DNA of 64,000 nt from Pseudisothecium myosuroides (GCA_951799445.1 OX637296.1:21638001-21702000), one strand, 5' to 3'; shown: positions 35,816 through 47,495, counted from the first letter of the stretch. Notes: a model not told the origin generated them from the letters alone. Program-made: numbers and translations.

Positions 35816-38295
35816 TTTGGGGTAGTCTATTAACCCTAGCGAGAAGGATAGTACGGACATTAAGGGTTTGATGGATGGCAAAGAATCTTTCTTTGATAGG
35901 ACAAAAGTGTAGATGTTCATCCTTGGAATTTTATGTGAAAAGGAGAGGTCTCTTGTACAACAGTTTGACCTCCAATGAATGATCTTGGTTTTTTTTAAAG
36001 CAAATGATTCATTTGGTACCAAAAAGGTTGATTTCTACAGTGAACAACCTGTCTTTCTAGGGGTAATATCTTCTTACGGATCACATGACAAATTTTGGCT
36101 GTTGAGTGAAACCAAATATGTTCCTCGCGTACCAAAGTGTTTTTAAAGAATACAAGTACGTTCCACCTAAGAAATCAAATTTTATAGTTTAACCCATAGC
36201 CCTAAGAAATTTCCTTTTATAAATAAATAAGCTCTAATATTCTATCCACAATTTGAATTTAGAAGAATTTTTTAAATGTATTTTCAAAGTCATTATTCTA
36301 GATTGCATTTTATAATACATTTTATCTTTTGGGGGACTAATATTTGATCCTTGAGGAGTGTAGTTAAAAATCTCTAAACTTTGAAATGACATTATTTAAC
36401 ATGAATAAGTCATTGCTCACCTAAATACCACAAAATTAACCTAAAAACTTGAAATATCAAGAAAAAACCCTCCAAATTTTAATAATGCCAATAATTCATT
36501 GTGTTGCCTTTTCCTTGAAACTTAAAAATTGACAATATGAGTGAATAGATTTGGCTTAACAGTAATAAAAACATGTAAAACAATATTTAAAGTAATCTTC
36601 TACATAAGTTCATTATATGTAAATTCAACTCCATGATGATGATAGGCATGTGTAGAATTGGCTAAATTTGTAAAGATGATTGATGAAATGTAGATTTGAT
36701 TTCTTGTTCACATTGACTCTTTAATTAGAAGCATCTAGTGAAGAAAATGACCTTCTAGTTGCAATTACACTAGTATCCATTTAAATTTTATCGAAATTAT
36801 AATTTATAACATTATTCAATAATGAATAAAAAGATATCTTTGGGAATCACCAAGGGCTCTTAGACTTCAATTTCATTGAGCTAACATATAACAAATTACT
36901 ACAGAGCTAGTTGCAAAGTCACCAAAGGCTTTTAGACTTTAATTTCGTTGAGCTAACATATACCAAATCACTATAGACTATGGAGGTATTTGCAAGCTTC
37001 CTACCTTCTTTATAATTCAATTTAAAGTTTTGAATTTACAACGATTAGTTTCTTCAACCTTAGGAATACCTTTGTTGAAATCTTGCCACTAATAGAGGTA
37101 TATTTTGCCTCTTTCTTTTTACTCTTGCAAATGATCAATTTTACAATATTGAATAACATGATGTCCTCATCATAAAAATGTTTTTTTTGCAAGTGTCTTT
37201 GGCTTTAATTGCCTTAATTGGAAAAATAATTTTACTCCTATCTAATAGTCAAATCATGTCAAATCATTGTTTGTAGCAGTCATAGACTCTATTGCTTTAA
37301 TTTTGGCCAAAAGCTTTAATTGAATATAATTGGCTAGTACATTTGATCATGATTTGACATGATTTGACTCTTAACTCCTAAAAGAAAAGTTCAAGTATTG
37401 GTTCAAGAGACAATTGGAATTTGGGTAGATAATGATGAAGTAAAAAATAGACTTATGTTTCTAAAAATTTGATACAAGATGAGGGTGTTCTTCTCCTTTG
37501 GGGGATTAATAAACAAAATTCAATCTGATGCTCAGATCAAAAGTTATGGTGTCCAAAAGAATTTGGGCATCTTTTGCTAAATTCCTCATTTACTTTTGAG
37601 ATTTAGCATGTAGCTAACTAAGATAATATATTAGGCAATTGTAAAACAAAAAATACTATTAATGAAAATAATCTCATTCCAAAAAGAGTTGAAACTCTAC
37701 TAAAACCTATTGAGCAAGTTTGGGAAAAAACATTTTCTACAAACACTATTATCTTGATTTTTGATTTTAAAGGTATTAAAAGATGTTCCACATATTTCAA
37801 GTGTTTATCTCAAATTTTTAATTTCTTGGATTTCAAATAAAAAAATTCCTTGTTGCATAAGAAAACATAAAAAAATGATTAGTGTACTGTAGGGTGATTT
37901 AGAGTGAGGTAGCCCCCTTATTTGCTTCTAAAGTTTTTGCATAGGTGTCTCTAACAAGATTTATCACTCAATGTTATAGAGACTCAATATTGTGCAAAAT
38001 CATTTTTTTACACCAAAAGGATTGACCTTGTCTCTTAAGAATGAAAGAAGTTCTTTTTTTTGTTTCAAACAATATAATCTTTCAATCCACATAGTCAAAT
38101 AGAATGGACTTTTTTCACATACTATCATAGTCTATTACGGAGTACATGTTTGTAGGGCTGAAGTTCAAAAGGATAAATAATAAATTTTGGTTAATGCACT
38201 AAAAAATGGCATTTTCCGACAATTTTTCTTAAAAAACACCTTGATCCTTTGGAGATATAAAAGGAGTGGAATTATTTTGCTTGACTATTGTAACA
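35816..38295. other. AT-rich gene desert
   Basis: No gene is seen. One direct duplication stands out: CACCAA(A/G)GGC(T)TTAGACTT plus TTGAGCTAACATATA occurs at about 36849-36890 and 36930-36963. Confidence 0.4.
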
Positions 38296-38772
38296 TTACC
38301 AAACCATTAGTAGAAACATGATCTACATAAACTAAGCTTTAAGGCCCACATTTGGTCTAACTTGTCATTTTTATGATGAGTTAAATCAAGTGTGTATCTT
38401 CACCATAACAAAACATGGTAAAAAAAACCTGCACTCAAAATTGAGTGGTTCTTTTTGCCACGGTTTTGTGCAGGCGCGCGTAGTGGGCAGTCAACTTCTT
38501 TTGCAATTTACCACTTCAATTTTTAGAATTTGGAATTGTGTAATATATTGTTGAAAAGGTATTTGCAAGACCTTTCCAATGGTATATTACACGCCCTCAA
38601 ATTCCAAAAATTGCAGTGGGAAATTGCAAAAGAAGATGCATGCATGCGTAGTGGGCTTGCACAAAACCGTGGCAAAAAGAACCACACTCGATTTTGAGTG
38701 CGGTTTTTTTTACCATGTTTTGTTATAGCTTCAAGCTTAATCTACGTGGACTATGTTTCTACTAGTTTAGTA
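38296..38772. mobile_element. Foldback element J, about 0.47 kb
   Basis: Two long inverted arms: the left includes GTAGAAACAT, CATAACAAAACATGGTAAAA, ACTCAAAATTGAGTG and TTTTTGCCACGGTTTTGTGC, and the right carries the reverse complement of each in reverse order to about 38765. The left arm has about 60 bp not matched in the right. The loop lies near 38545-38580. A transcript would form a very long hairpin. Noncoding; superfamily unknown. Confidence 0.8.
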
Positions 38773-39066
38773 TTTTTGGAAACTCTGAATTTTTTTCACA
38801 CTTTATAAATTTTCATAACTAATTGGAAAATTAGAAATTTATTACAAAATTTGGACTTGATGTACAAGTAGCTTTCAATATGTGAAATTGAGTTCCAAGG
38901 AGTTTAAATCAAATTGTGTTCTTTATAGAAAATTGAATTAAATTTTTTTATGCCAAGGTAAAATGTTACAAAAATTCTTAATATGGGAAAAGAAAAATCT
39001 ATTTTACAATCATATTGAAAAAAATCCTAGAATTTTGAATTATATTAAAACTATTGAATTGCAATA
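38773..39066. other. AT-rich interval
   Basis: Nothing recognised. Confidence 0.3.
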
Positions 39067-39068
39067 TA

Positions 39069-39304
39069 CAGTAGAACCTCTCTTAGTGCATAGTATTGGG
39101 ACTATGCATTAAGAGAGGTTTATGCATTTGGAGAGGTGCAATACTATTCACTGCCTAACATGGCTTCTAACTATAGGGCCTCCAACCACATGGCTTCCAA
39201 CTACAAGGCCTCCAACCATTGTTCATCAATAAAGGCTTCAAAGTACAATCTCTGTTAGTGCATATTATGCACTAACAGAATATGTTATAAGAGAGGTTCT
39301 ACTG
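39069..39304. mobile_element. pogo-like MITE, copy K1
   Basis: It is flanked by TA (39067-39068 and 39305-39306). Ends CAGTAGAACCTCTCTTAGTG and AAGAGAGGTTCTACTG are complementary. Each end also has an inner palindrome (GTGCATAGTATTGGGACTATGC and GTGCATATTATGCAC). Best-preserved of three K copies in the window. Confidence 0.85.
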
Positions 39305-39401
39305 TAAAAAATCTCCTAAATTTTGTACTTGTACAAAAAATAAATTATAACCTTAAAATTTGATGAAATTAAGAAAGTTAAAACTTGAATTCAACTTCAT
39401 G

Positions 39402-39510
39402 CATACATTACTTGCACATACTACTTGCATATACTACTTGCATTCACTATTTACATACACTACTTGCATACACTACTTGCATACACTACTTGCATACGCT
39501 ACTTGCACCA
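39402..39510. repeat. 13-bp minisatellite (ACTACTTGCATAC), about eight copies
   Basis: ACTACTTGCATAC and close variants are repeated in tandem. The open plus-strand frame through it is a repeat product. Confidence 0.9.
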
Positions 39511-41052
39511 CAACATGTCCAACTTTTGCTTAAAAAAATTTCAAATTCTCTCAATATATTATGGGCAATCTTTGAACTATGTGGAAACCATATATTGAGA
39601 ACCATTCTAGATACATCGCAAAAAGACATATAAAGCGCATTTAAAATGCACATGCTATCATGAAAGTCACCGTGTTATCAAAAAAATATCATGGTATTGT
39701 TTTCAAAGAAAGAACACAAAGTCCCTCCACTATGAGTAGCTTGCTTTTCAAGTACAGTACAAGTTAACTCAAACCATAACATAGTCAATAGCCTTCATGT
39801 CCACTGCCTTTCTTCATGCACCCTGCTCATCACATTGAGCCTCCACCTGTCCACTTAGATGTGAAATATTCCACACTATCTACTGTAGAGCCAAAGCAGT
39901 GACAGTATTGTACATGCTACTGTGAATGTTATGCACATTTCACTGTAGAAGTAAGTTAAAGCTTAGCTGCTACAGACCCGGCCTTTGAGTCCAGACAAGG
40001 TCCAAATATTTCCAACATTTTATAACAGACATGGAGAATCTGTTGGGAGACTCAACTGTCACTCAACCATGCTGCAGGAGCACTCACCTGCGCTGGCTTC
40101 CTTTCCGAAATCTATGTAAGTTGAAGAATAGAATCTTTGAAAGTCTGAAGATCTGACTGGAGTTAGTTGGTCTGGTATCATACATTGATAACAGTAAGAT
40201 ATTCTCCCATGCAGATGAGTTGTCTTAGGTGAACATAGGAAGTTAACCCCTAAATGTCCAAGGTCTTTTTTGAATTTTTAGGAATTTGCTCTAAATTGAA
40301 CAAAAACCAACATTCTCATAAGTTGTATCAGTTTTTCTATAAATTGTAACCATACAAATTCAAACTAGATTTGTTAGAGGTCACATTGGAGAAGAAAACA
40401 CAACAATATCACTTATGAATTGACTGATTATAATGTTTGAACATGAGGGTGTTAAAATTGAGAAAGTGATTTGAAGTCTTTCAATCCTTTTTTCACATGC
40501 CAAATCTAAAAAGTTGGTCAACAATAAAATATGAAGTTAAAGGACCTAACATGCACAATCCCAATCAATTTATGGCTTCTCAAAATCTACTCTACAATTT
40601 TTTTAAATGAATTTCTAATGTGATTTTTCCTCCAAGATCTAGTGTATTTGAGGCTCATTTTCAAGAGCCCTCAACACTACGGAAGGTCAAAATTGCAATG
40701 GGTACCCTTGTACAAAATCTTGAATAGAAAATTCATATTCAATCATTTTCAAAATCGGATTTTTGACGTTAAAACTAGACTTCAAAAAGAATTTTTCAAA
40801 AATATAATTTACTAAAAATAGCAACTTGGTTAGGTTTTATTTAACTTCAAAGTTTTGTCGACACCAAAATTTGGTGCCTTGGGCATTAGAAGCGATCCTT
40901 TTTAGGAAGGAGAGTCATTTCAGAATCTAAATGTAGGCATATCAAACATAGCTTATTATTTGTTGACCAAAATGATGAGCCATGTATGGTCCACGTAGAT
41001 TTGCATTTCAAAATCACTCTCCATCCTAGAAAGGGATGCCATTGGGTGTCTC
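39511..41052. other. Repeat-derived AT-rich interval
   Basis: A family A-like left end (TTAA then CCCCTAAATGTCCAAGG) is at 40243-40260, without a clear right end. No gene is supported. Confidence 0.35.
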
Positions 41053-41133
41053 TACATTAAGGTGGGTACATCCAAAATCGCACCTTGCCTAGAACTGAGA
41101 GCATCACTCTGTGTACATCATTTTAAAGGATCA
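41053..41133. mobile_element. Truncated family D MITE end
   Basis: TTAAGGTGGGTACATCCAAAAT followed by TGTGTACATCA matches the left part of the family D element at 44819. It stops at the foldback A8 insertion and the remainder is not found beyond it. Confidence 0.5.
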
Positions 41134-41137
41134 TTAA

Positions 41138-41847
41138 CCCCTAAAGGAAAAAGCTGCGTTTTTTGGCAACAAAGCAATTTTGGACAGTTCACTACGAATG
41201 AAGTTTTTATTTTTTTCTTTGAAAATTTTACACAACATGTGCCCGAGGAGTAGCTTGAACTAAAGGCACAACAATTTTCATAACTTTTGACAACATAAAT
41301 AAAAATTTATTGCATGATATGTGATTTTCTTTGAACTTTGGGCAGCCCAGGCAGCTCTGAAATTTTCTTTAAAAATAACATTTAAAAAAAATAAAAATTT
41401 GAAATTGGTTCTTTAGATTTATATATACGTGGGAAGCTTTGAATCATTCAATTTCGATCAATGAGTCAAAAGTTATGAGGAGTTTAAGTTTGCGGGTAGG
41501 CATGGAGTCTTTGAAAACCATAACTACCCGCAAACTTAAACTCCTCATAACTTTTGACTCATTGATTGAAATTGAATGATTCAAAGCTTCCCATGTATAT
41601 ATAAATCTCAAGAAGCAATTTCAAATTTTTATTTTTTTTAAAAGTCATTTTTAAAGAAAATTTCAGAGCTGCCCGGGCTATCCAAAGTTCAAAGAAAATC
41701 ACATATCATGCAATAACTTTTTATCTATGTAGTCAAAAGTTATGAAAATTGTTGGGCCTTAAAGCTACTCCTCGAGTAAACTCCATTTGTAGTGAGCTGC
41801 CCAAAATCGCTATGTTGTCAAAAAACGCAGCTTGGTCCTTTAGGGGT
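41138..41847. mobile_element. Foldback element A8, two inverted family A half-copies
   Basis: Left arm about 41138-41495 and right arm about 41505-41847 are inverted copies about 355 bp long and roughly 85-90% matched by eye. Shared landmarks include CCCCTAAAGGA, GCATGATATGTGATTTTC, GAAGCTTTGAATCATTCAA and GTCAAAAGTTATGAGGAG. TTAA occurs at 41134-41137 and, one base off, at 41848-41851. Each arm corresponds to the right half of the 0.9-kb family A, so this is a head-to-head dimer of half-elements. Its transcript would be a near-complete double-stranded RNA. Noncoding. Confidence 0.85.
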
Positions 41848-41851
41848 TTAA

Positions 41852-42294
41852 AAAGTTGATCATATTTTCAGATCAAGAGCAAAGGAGGTAGGCAAACTAG
41901 GCATTGTTAAATTGACACAAGAAAGGCATCTTTTTTCATATGTAGATTTAGCATGCCGGAATTCTTATTGCGGGGTTAAAAAATCTAGCATAATTAAAAG
42001 ATATTCAATACATATACATAAGCATGTCAAGAAAAATTCTTTGCTAATCACCCACCCTAACTTATTTATTATTTGCTTATGTGGCTAAGAGTTTGACAAT
42101 TGTAGAGTGTTTTACTTCTAACCAATTAGGATTGGTAAAATTCTTGGACTAACAAAACTGATCATGATTTTTGATAATTGTTTTCATCCAATGAGCCTTA
42201 TCACATATATTCATGCGTAAAATAAAATCCAAATTAAACCGATAATATGAACGTTATATTATGCAACATGTTAAAAATGTAGACTTTGTAGATA
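41852..42294. other. AT-rich interval
   Basis: No feature recognised. Confidence 0.3.
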
Positions 42295-42298
42295 TTAA

Positions 42299-42440
42299 CC
42301 TTGTAAGGACGCTGCGGGCCAGAGTGGTCCAATGGATGACTTCATTGCTAACTTAAGAAAAATAGAATGCACCTATTGATCCAATAATTGGAATATTTTG
42401 GTGACTAATTTGGTCATGGTGGGCCATATTCTTCTAGGGA
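42299..42440. mobile_element. Family B MITE, copy 2
   Basis: It follows TTAA (42295-42298) and begins CCTTGTAAGGACG. The interior (AATGCACCTATTGATCCAAT, ATATTTTGGTGACTA) aligns with the copy at 27919. The right end is decayed to TCTAGGGATAA. Confidence 0.7.
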
Positions 42441-42837
42441 TAAACTCAAAATCAATGGTTGATGGGAAGTAATTGGACTTCAAATTAGACCACTCCAAAT
42501 CCTCACTTTTGTGTACTTCTATACTCATGTCTAGCAGAAGTGATATATGGGAAGGCAACCCATTAATTCTTGATCACCCTCCATTTTGGTGATGTAGGTT
42601 GCTATCTTTTCATGCAGGTAGAGATGAATAGTGATCAATTATGGCGCAGTTCTCGGTGCAATTGTAGCACATTATAATTGGGTACAAGCATCTATTATTG
42701 CAACCAACCCTTGCTAAATTTTGCAATTAGCCTTTGGTCGAAAATAAGAAGGTCTATATGACAAGTATGGGTCAAACGGAATCTTCAACTAAAAAATTCA
42801 CGATAATTATATTTTGAGAGATAAAAATCTGAAAATT

Positions 42838-43188
42838 ATGAACACCTTCCAAACTCTATTTTCTGCACACGGGAAAATATTCCCCACTGAAGAAACCCGC
42901 CATGCAGATACGTGTAACTCCTTAAGTGGTCAGAAATGGGTTGCTTCCCCTACTGGCTGTAGACTTCCCCATAGATTACAATACTTCCGACCAATTGAGT
43001 ATTTCACTTTCGAAGAGATTGCTGATTGGACAATGAAACTTTGTACACTTTCTTGTTGCAAAATATCTGTCACCCTATCTGAAGAAAAAACCTACTCCGT
43101 AACTAATAATGGGAGCTTAGCTTTAGATTGCAGATGGGAAACCTCAGCCATGATAACGTCATGCCTAAGCTTGGTTTTCTTGGAATAA
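42838..43188 (+). CDS. Unsupported hypothetical ORF, 116 codons
   Basis: The longest ATG-initiated frame in this desert (MNTFQTLFSAHGKIFPTEET start) has mixed composition, six cysteines and no recognisable domain. No splice partners, promoter or close neighbour gene are seen. It may be chance or a relic exon. Bases 42441-42837 before it hold nothing recognised. Confidence 0.18.
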   Translation: MNTFQTLFSAHGKIFPTEETRHADTCNSLSGQKWVASPTGCRLPHRLQYFRPIEYFTFEEIADWTMKLCTLSCCKISVTLSEEKTYSVTNNGSLALDCRWETSAMITSCLSLVFLE

Positions 43189-43234
43189 ACTCCGGGTTTC
43201 AAAAAAACAAAACATCATGCCTAAAGTTAGTAAG

Positions 43235-43504
43235 GTAAGGTGGGTATCCTCAAACCGCCACTTTTTGCAGTGCCATCGTGCCTAGTTACTATTATTAGAC
43301 TGGTCAAATTTTCATATTTTCTTGATGGCAAGTGAAAGGAGGTCCTAACGCACCAAAGAATGTGACATTTGGATACCAAATGAAGGATTAAAATTCGGTT
43401 CTAAAGTAGTTTCTGCCGCATAGGTATATGATTGATTTTGGAGATGTACACAAAGTGAAGATGGCAAATTAGGGATCAATGGCGCATTGGAGGTGACCAC
43501 CTTA
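43235..43504 (-). mobile_element. Family D MITE, copy 2 (reverse orientation)
   Basis: Starts AAGGTGGGTATCC and CAAACCGCCA and ends GGTGACCACCTTA. Interior landmarks (TATTATTAGACTG, GGAGGT then ACGCACCAAAGAA, ATGTACACAAAGTGAAGATGG) are the reverse complement of those in the copy at 44819. Confidence 0.7.
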
Positions 43505-44366
43505 GATGTGCATTGTGGAGGAGAATGGTTTACTACCAAATAAGGGTGTTGTTTTTGACACTTTTTTCAATATATTTTTTTCAACCTTTTTTTTTTTACA
43601 CCAAAAACAAGTATCCTATATATATCTTTTAAATTATAGAATACTTGAAAAGCAAAGTCTTCAAAATCTATATTAGTTAAAAGTTAAAAGAACTAATACA
43701 AGTATCTTCAAAAAATTAATTAATGGATGCATAAATGCTTTTTTGTGTGCTTGGAATGTGTTTGCATTCATCTATATTTCGAAATTTGAACACCAAGTTT
43801 TGAAGGGTTAAAAACAAAAAGGTGATAAGTTTCTTCATAAAAAATGCAAAAATTTATTATTTTCCATCAATTTCTATACTCAAGGTGGAACTAAATCATT
43901 TTACACTCTAATATGTACATTATGTAATGGTAATGGATCACAATTTTGACAACGCCAACATCAATGCGTTTCAAATTTGCTCACTTGCATAGCTTGAAAT
44001 GATTCATGACTTTCAAAAAAATTGAATCCAAATTGTCCATGTGATTCAACAGGAAAAAAATAAAAAAAATAGATTCCATATATCTTAAATTAGACTGTTT
44101 GTTTTGTTTGTTACACTAAGATTTTTGATAACATTCCTGGTCACATTCATCGTATTGCCACAAAATCTCTACAAGGAAGGATACACGGACTTTGTTTCAT
44201 GAATTAAAAAATTAGAAAACTACTTCTACTTTTATTTTATTATATTGTGCCAATGGCACAAAGCATACTAGCGAGCATACTAGCACACATAGTTACAAGT
44301 TTTCACAACTAAAAATTAAAATAAATGGGTCACAGTGGAGGAATACCTTACAATCAACAAGTAATG
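43505..44366. other. AT-rich interval
   Basis: No gene or bounded element is seen. Confidence 0.3.
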
Positions 44367-44674
44367 TAAGGTAACTACACCTAAAATGGACCACTCCTCA
44401 AAATCAACCCCTATTTTGAAGGAAAAACAAATTAGGAAGATACCCCAAATGGTGAACATTAAAGGACAAGTATAAGATGAAGTTAAGGCCCATTTCAAGT
44501 AGTATGCAGCTCTATTAATAGAGATATGGAGTTGGCAACCTCACAAGTGGTCCATTTTGGGTACCCTTTCTGTTGGTTTAACTTCTTCTCTCTCACATTT
44601 CTTCATGTGCATCAAATAGATTTTGGCCGCCACGTCGTTCAAGGGTTAACAATGCGATTTTAGGTGTAGTTACC
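44367..44674. mobile_element. Family C MITE, copy 1
   Basis: Ends AAGGTAACTACACCTAAAAT and ATTTTAGGTGTAGTTACCTT are complementary. TTAA follows on the right (44675-44678) and is shared with the next element. The interior is noncoding and includes GTTCAAGGGTTAAC near its right side, which resembles a family B end. Confidence 0.75.
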
Positions 44675-44818
44675 TTAAGGTATGTGCACACTTGGTATTT
44701 GATAACAGCGGTCATAAAATCGTAATACCTTTGACAAAGATGGAGAGGTGCAAGTTTTAAGGAAATACTTTTTTAAAATTGGTTTGGGATTGGTTTGACA
44801 TAATCAAGTTCATCTTAA

Positions 44819-45086
44819 GGTAGGTATCCCAAAACCACCACTGAACTTAAAGCACCATCTTCACTGTGTGTACATATCCAAAATCAGTCATGTACCTCTG
44901 TGAAAGAAACGCTTTTAGAACCAAACTTTGTTCCTTCATAACTTTTGCATACAGTATCCAAATGTTGCGTTCTTTGGTGCGTTGGAACCTCCTTTCCCTT
45001 GCCAATAAGAATATATAAGAATTTGAACAGTCTAATAGTAGTAATAAGGCACAGTAGCAATTGGTGGCGGTTTTGGGATACCTACC
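44819..45086 (+). mobile_element. Family D MITE, copy 1 (268 bp)
   Basis: Perfect TTAA flanks lie at 44815-44818 and 45087-45090. The TIR is about 24 bp: GGTAGGTATCCCAAAACCAC at the left and GCGGTTTTGGGATACCTACC at the right. Noncoding. It inserted into element H. Confidence 0.9.
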
Positions 45087-45344
45087 TTAAATTATGAGTC
45101 ATTCAGACCTGTGGCATAACATTCAGTAGTCATCACAAAGTTTACATGTTCCTCACCGATGTCCTCATCCTCAACAAAGAGAATAAAGTAAGCTTCAATA
45201 CCAAAGTCATTTTCCAATTAGAATGGATTTAATGGCAGTAAAGAGGAAGCTTCATTGACAATTGTGAGAATGAAAAGTGGGACGCCTTTTTTATAAGGAA
45301 TTTCATTTTCCATCATGAATCTTCAAAGGGTATGGGGTAAATGT

Positions 45345-45795
45345 GAAGATGAGAGCTTGACCACTCATTGTCAAAATGCAGGAATTGCATTAAAAGTAGA
45401 ATTTTAGACCTCATTTAGGCATATTAGAATAGCTTTTTTCAAAAAACTTTGAACTAAGAAAATGTGGAAAATCAAGTTGAATTTCATCTCCAAAAATCCT
45501 TTTGATATTTCAAGCCTCCAATCAAAAGTTATGGACAAAATTTAGAAAGGATGTTTGAAAATTAAAAAAAAAATGTCCCTTCAAATCCCAATCTGAAATT
45601 TGTTCATAACTTTTGATTGGAGGCTTAAAATGCCAAACGGATTTTTGGAGATGAAATTTAACTTGATCCTACCTTCTCTTAGTTCAAAGTTTTTTGAAAA
45701 AAACTATTCTAATATGCCTAAATGAAGTTTGAAATTCTACTATAATACAATTTCTATTTTTGACTTACCTATGAGCGGTTGAGCTCCTACTAATT
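45345..45795. mobile_element. Foldback element I, about 0.45 kb
   Basis: Inverted arms of about 200 bp (45345-45550 and 45590-45795) share CATTTAGGCATATTAGAATAG, CAAAAAACTTTGAACTAAG, TTTCATCTCCAAAAATCC and GCCTCCAATCAAAAGTTATG. The centre is A-rich. Noncoding. Confidence 0.8.
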
Positions 45796-45946
45796 CCAAA
45801 TTATATATCCCACATTCTTTGATCTACCTCCTACCACCCCATATGCATGTAAAGAGCTTGTCTTCTCAAGTAATAAAGCAAATAATGAATGCCTTTTGAT
45901 GCAAGTGAGGTAGTTCATTGAAATTGTTTTGGCACTGTTATGTAGA

Positions 45947-46262
45947 AGGTAGCAACATCCATAACCGTTACTGTACTCAAAACCATCACCTCTAAAATCT
46001 TGAAAAATTTGTGAAAATAAATAGATGTGATGACAAGGATGTACTATATCTGAACATCAAACCGTAGTGTTGGTATTAGGTGCAATTGCAATTGGCTCTT
46101 TAAAAATTCATAACTTATTTTCATAGTATCCAAATAATACATTCAAAAGTGCACATGTGTTATTTTTCTCTTGCTAATAGGATCCTATAATTTCCAAAAT
46201 CTTTATTAATAATAATCATGTTCAAAACCCTTATTTTGACGGTTATGGGTGCTGCTACCTTA
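45947..46262. mobile_element. Family E MITE (316 bp)
   Basis: Ends AAGGTAGCAACATCCATAACC and GGTTATGGGTGCTGCTACCTT are complementary. Terminal AAGGTA is again shared with the C, D, F, G and H families. Noncoding. Confidence 0.8.
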
Positions 46263-46508
46263 TGCCCAAATTTCCTTGCATTATGAAACACCGCAATTAG
46301 TGCTCAAGAATCTACAAAATCGGATGATTCTAACTTACATAACATCAACTTGCAATGTCAGAGAGTTATGAGTAAGTCTCGTAAACACCGCTCTAATAAC
46401 CCTTGCCAGATCTGTAGCCACGTAGGTTTGGTAGTTACGAAAGAACGTTGGTATGAACACCCACTGCAAAGAACGCTTCCTAAGTCCAAGTGTGCACATA
46501 CCTTTAAC

Positions 46509-46890
46509 TTAAAAACAGCAGGTAATTTTAAAACAACACCAAGTCAACAATGCCGCACTACCATCGAAATTTTCATCATGCAAGTGAGTTCTAATCTACA
46601 GTAACACATACACTTCAATACTGATACAGTACACAACTTATTAATGATTCATCAAGTATTAAGCTTCCAGCAAACCACTACAGTCCCCTGCAAAAATAGC
46701 AACACCACTTGGAACTCCATCACTGACTCGCACATTAGCTCACACTTATAAAATTGACTTAAGCTTAACAAAGAAGAATCCTTTGTTCAATTCAGGCTTC
46801 ATAAGTTGCATCCACATTCGACAAGGACCACACTCCAAGTCTCCAACGACAACCAACTAACTTAACTTATTATTGTGCATTTCGTCTGAG
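46509..46890. other. Upstream region of the PEPC gene
   Basis: AT-rich sequence grading into the promoter. No gene recognised. Confidence 0.35.
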
Positions 46891-46898
46891 TATATAAA
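46891..46898 (+). promoter_or_regulatory. Candidate TATA box of the PEPC gene
   Basis: TATATAAA is followed by a switch to GC-rich leader sequence at about 46905. A start near 46920 would give an approximately 935-nt leader before the ATG at 47856, shorter if a leader intron is removed (good donor GTAAGT at 47702). Confidence 0.5.
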
Positions 46899-47432
46899 AT
46901 CGAAAAGCGGGGAGCGCCACAGCTGCTGCGCCACATGTGAAGTATCCAGAAGACGCGAAGGAATATTCCTTCGTGCGATTCCCGAGGAGTGCACAGGGCA
47001 GCGTGATGCAAGGAAGGAGAAGGAAGGAAGGAGGTTGAGACTTGAGAGTGAGGAGATCGAGGTTTGAATGTTGCAGGACAACTGCATGCTGCGGACATAA
47101 TCTCCGCTAACTCCGTGCGAATTGCGGGACGGCGTCTCGAGAGTTGCGCGAGGATTTGTGAGGGTTTGGACTCGAGAGTAGCTTCAGTTCGTTGAGCCTT
47201 GGCCCGCCACTTGGAGTGCACGGCGGATCGTGTGGAGGGAGTGCTCTCGCGCTGTGTGGACTGAACTCGTCACTCTGTTGCGCTCTGTTAACTAAACTGA
47301 CGTCCGCCTTTTTGGTACTGCAACGAGGTCACGTTGCGATCGAGAAGGCGTCCTTGGCCTCTGTTTTCTTGCTGCTTGTTGTGAGGCTCTTTTGAGAATT
47401 TGTCTTTTTTATTGGAGTTGGAGTTGTTGTTG

Positions 47433-47495
47433 ATGCTGTTGCTGTTGTTGTTTTCAATGTTAACGGCTTCTCTTATTAATCTCTTAATTTCGTGA
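47433..47495 (+). other. Upstream ORF in the PEPC leader (20 codons)
   Basis: An ATG-initiated 20-codon frame, leucine-rich (MLLLLLFSMLTASLINLLIS), ends at TGA. Two further short upstream ORFs start at 47529 and near 47675. If the leader is transcribed as inferred, they could damp translation of the main frame. Position and reading frame are visible; the role is inference. Confidence 0.35.

Larger units (their letters stand above)
44679..46504. mobile_element. Large nested element H (1.8 kb)
   Basis: The left end GGTATGTGCACACTTGG (after TTAA 44675-44678) is matched by CCAAGTGTGCACATACC at 46488-46504, followed by TTTAA. Three other elements sit inside: family D (44819), a foldback (45345) and family E (45947). 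No transposase is present. Open frames near 46350-46604 are not recognised. Confidence 0.6.

Noticed and set aside
39385..39633. 82-codon Tyr/His-rich open frame
   Set aside because: Produced by the 13-bp minisatellite.
46350..46604. 84-codon plus-strand ORF upstream of PEPC
   Set aside because: It lies across the right end of element H and has no recognisable domain.
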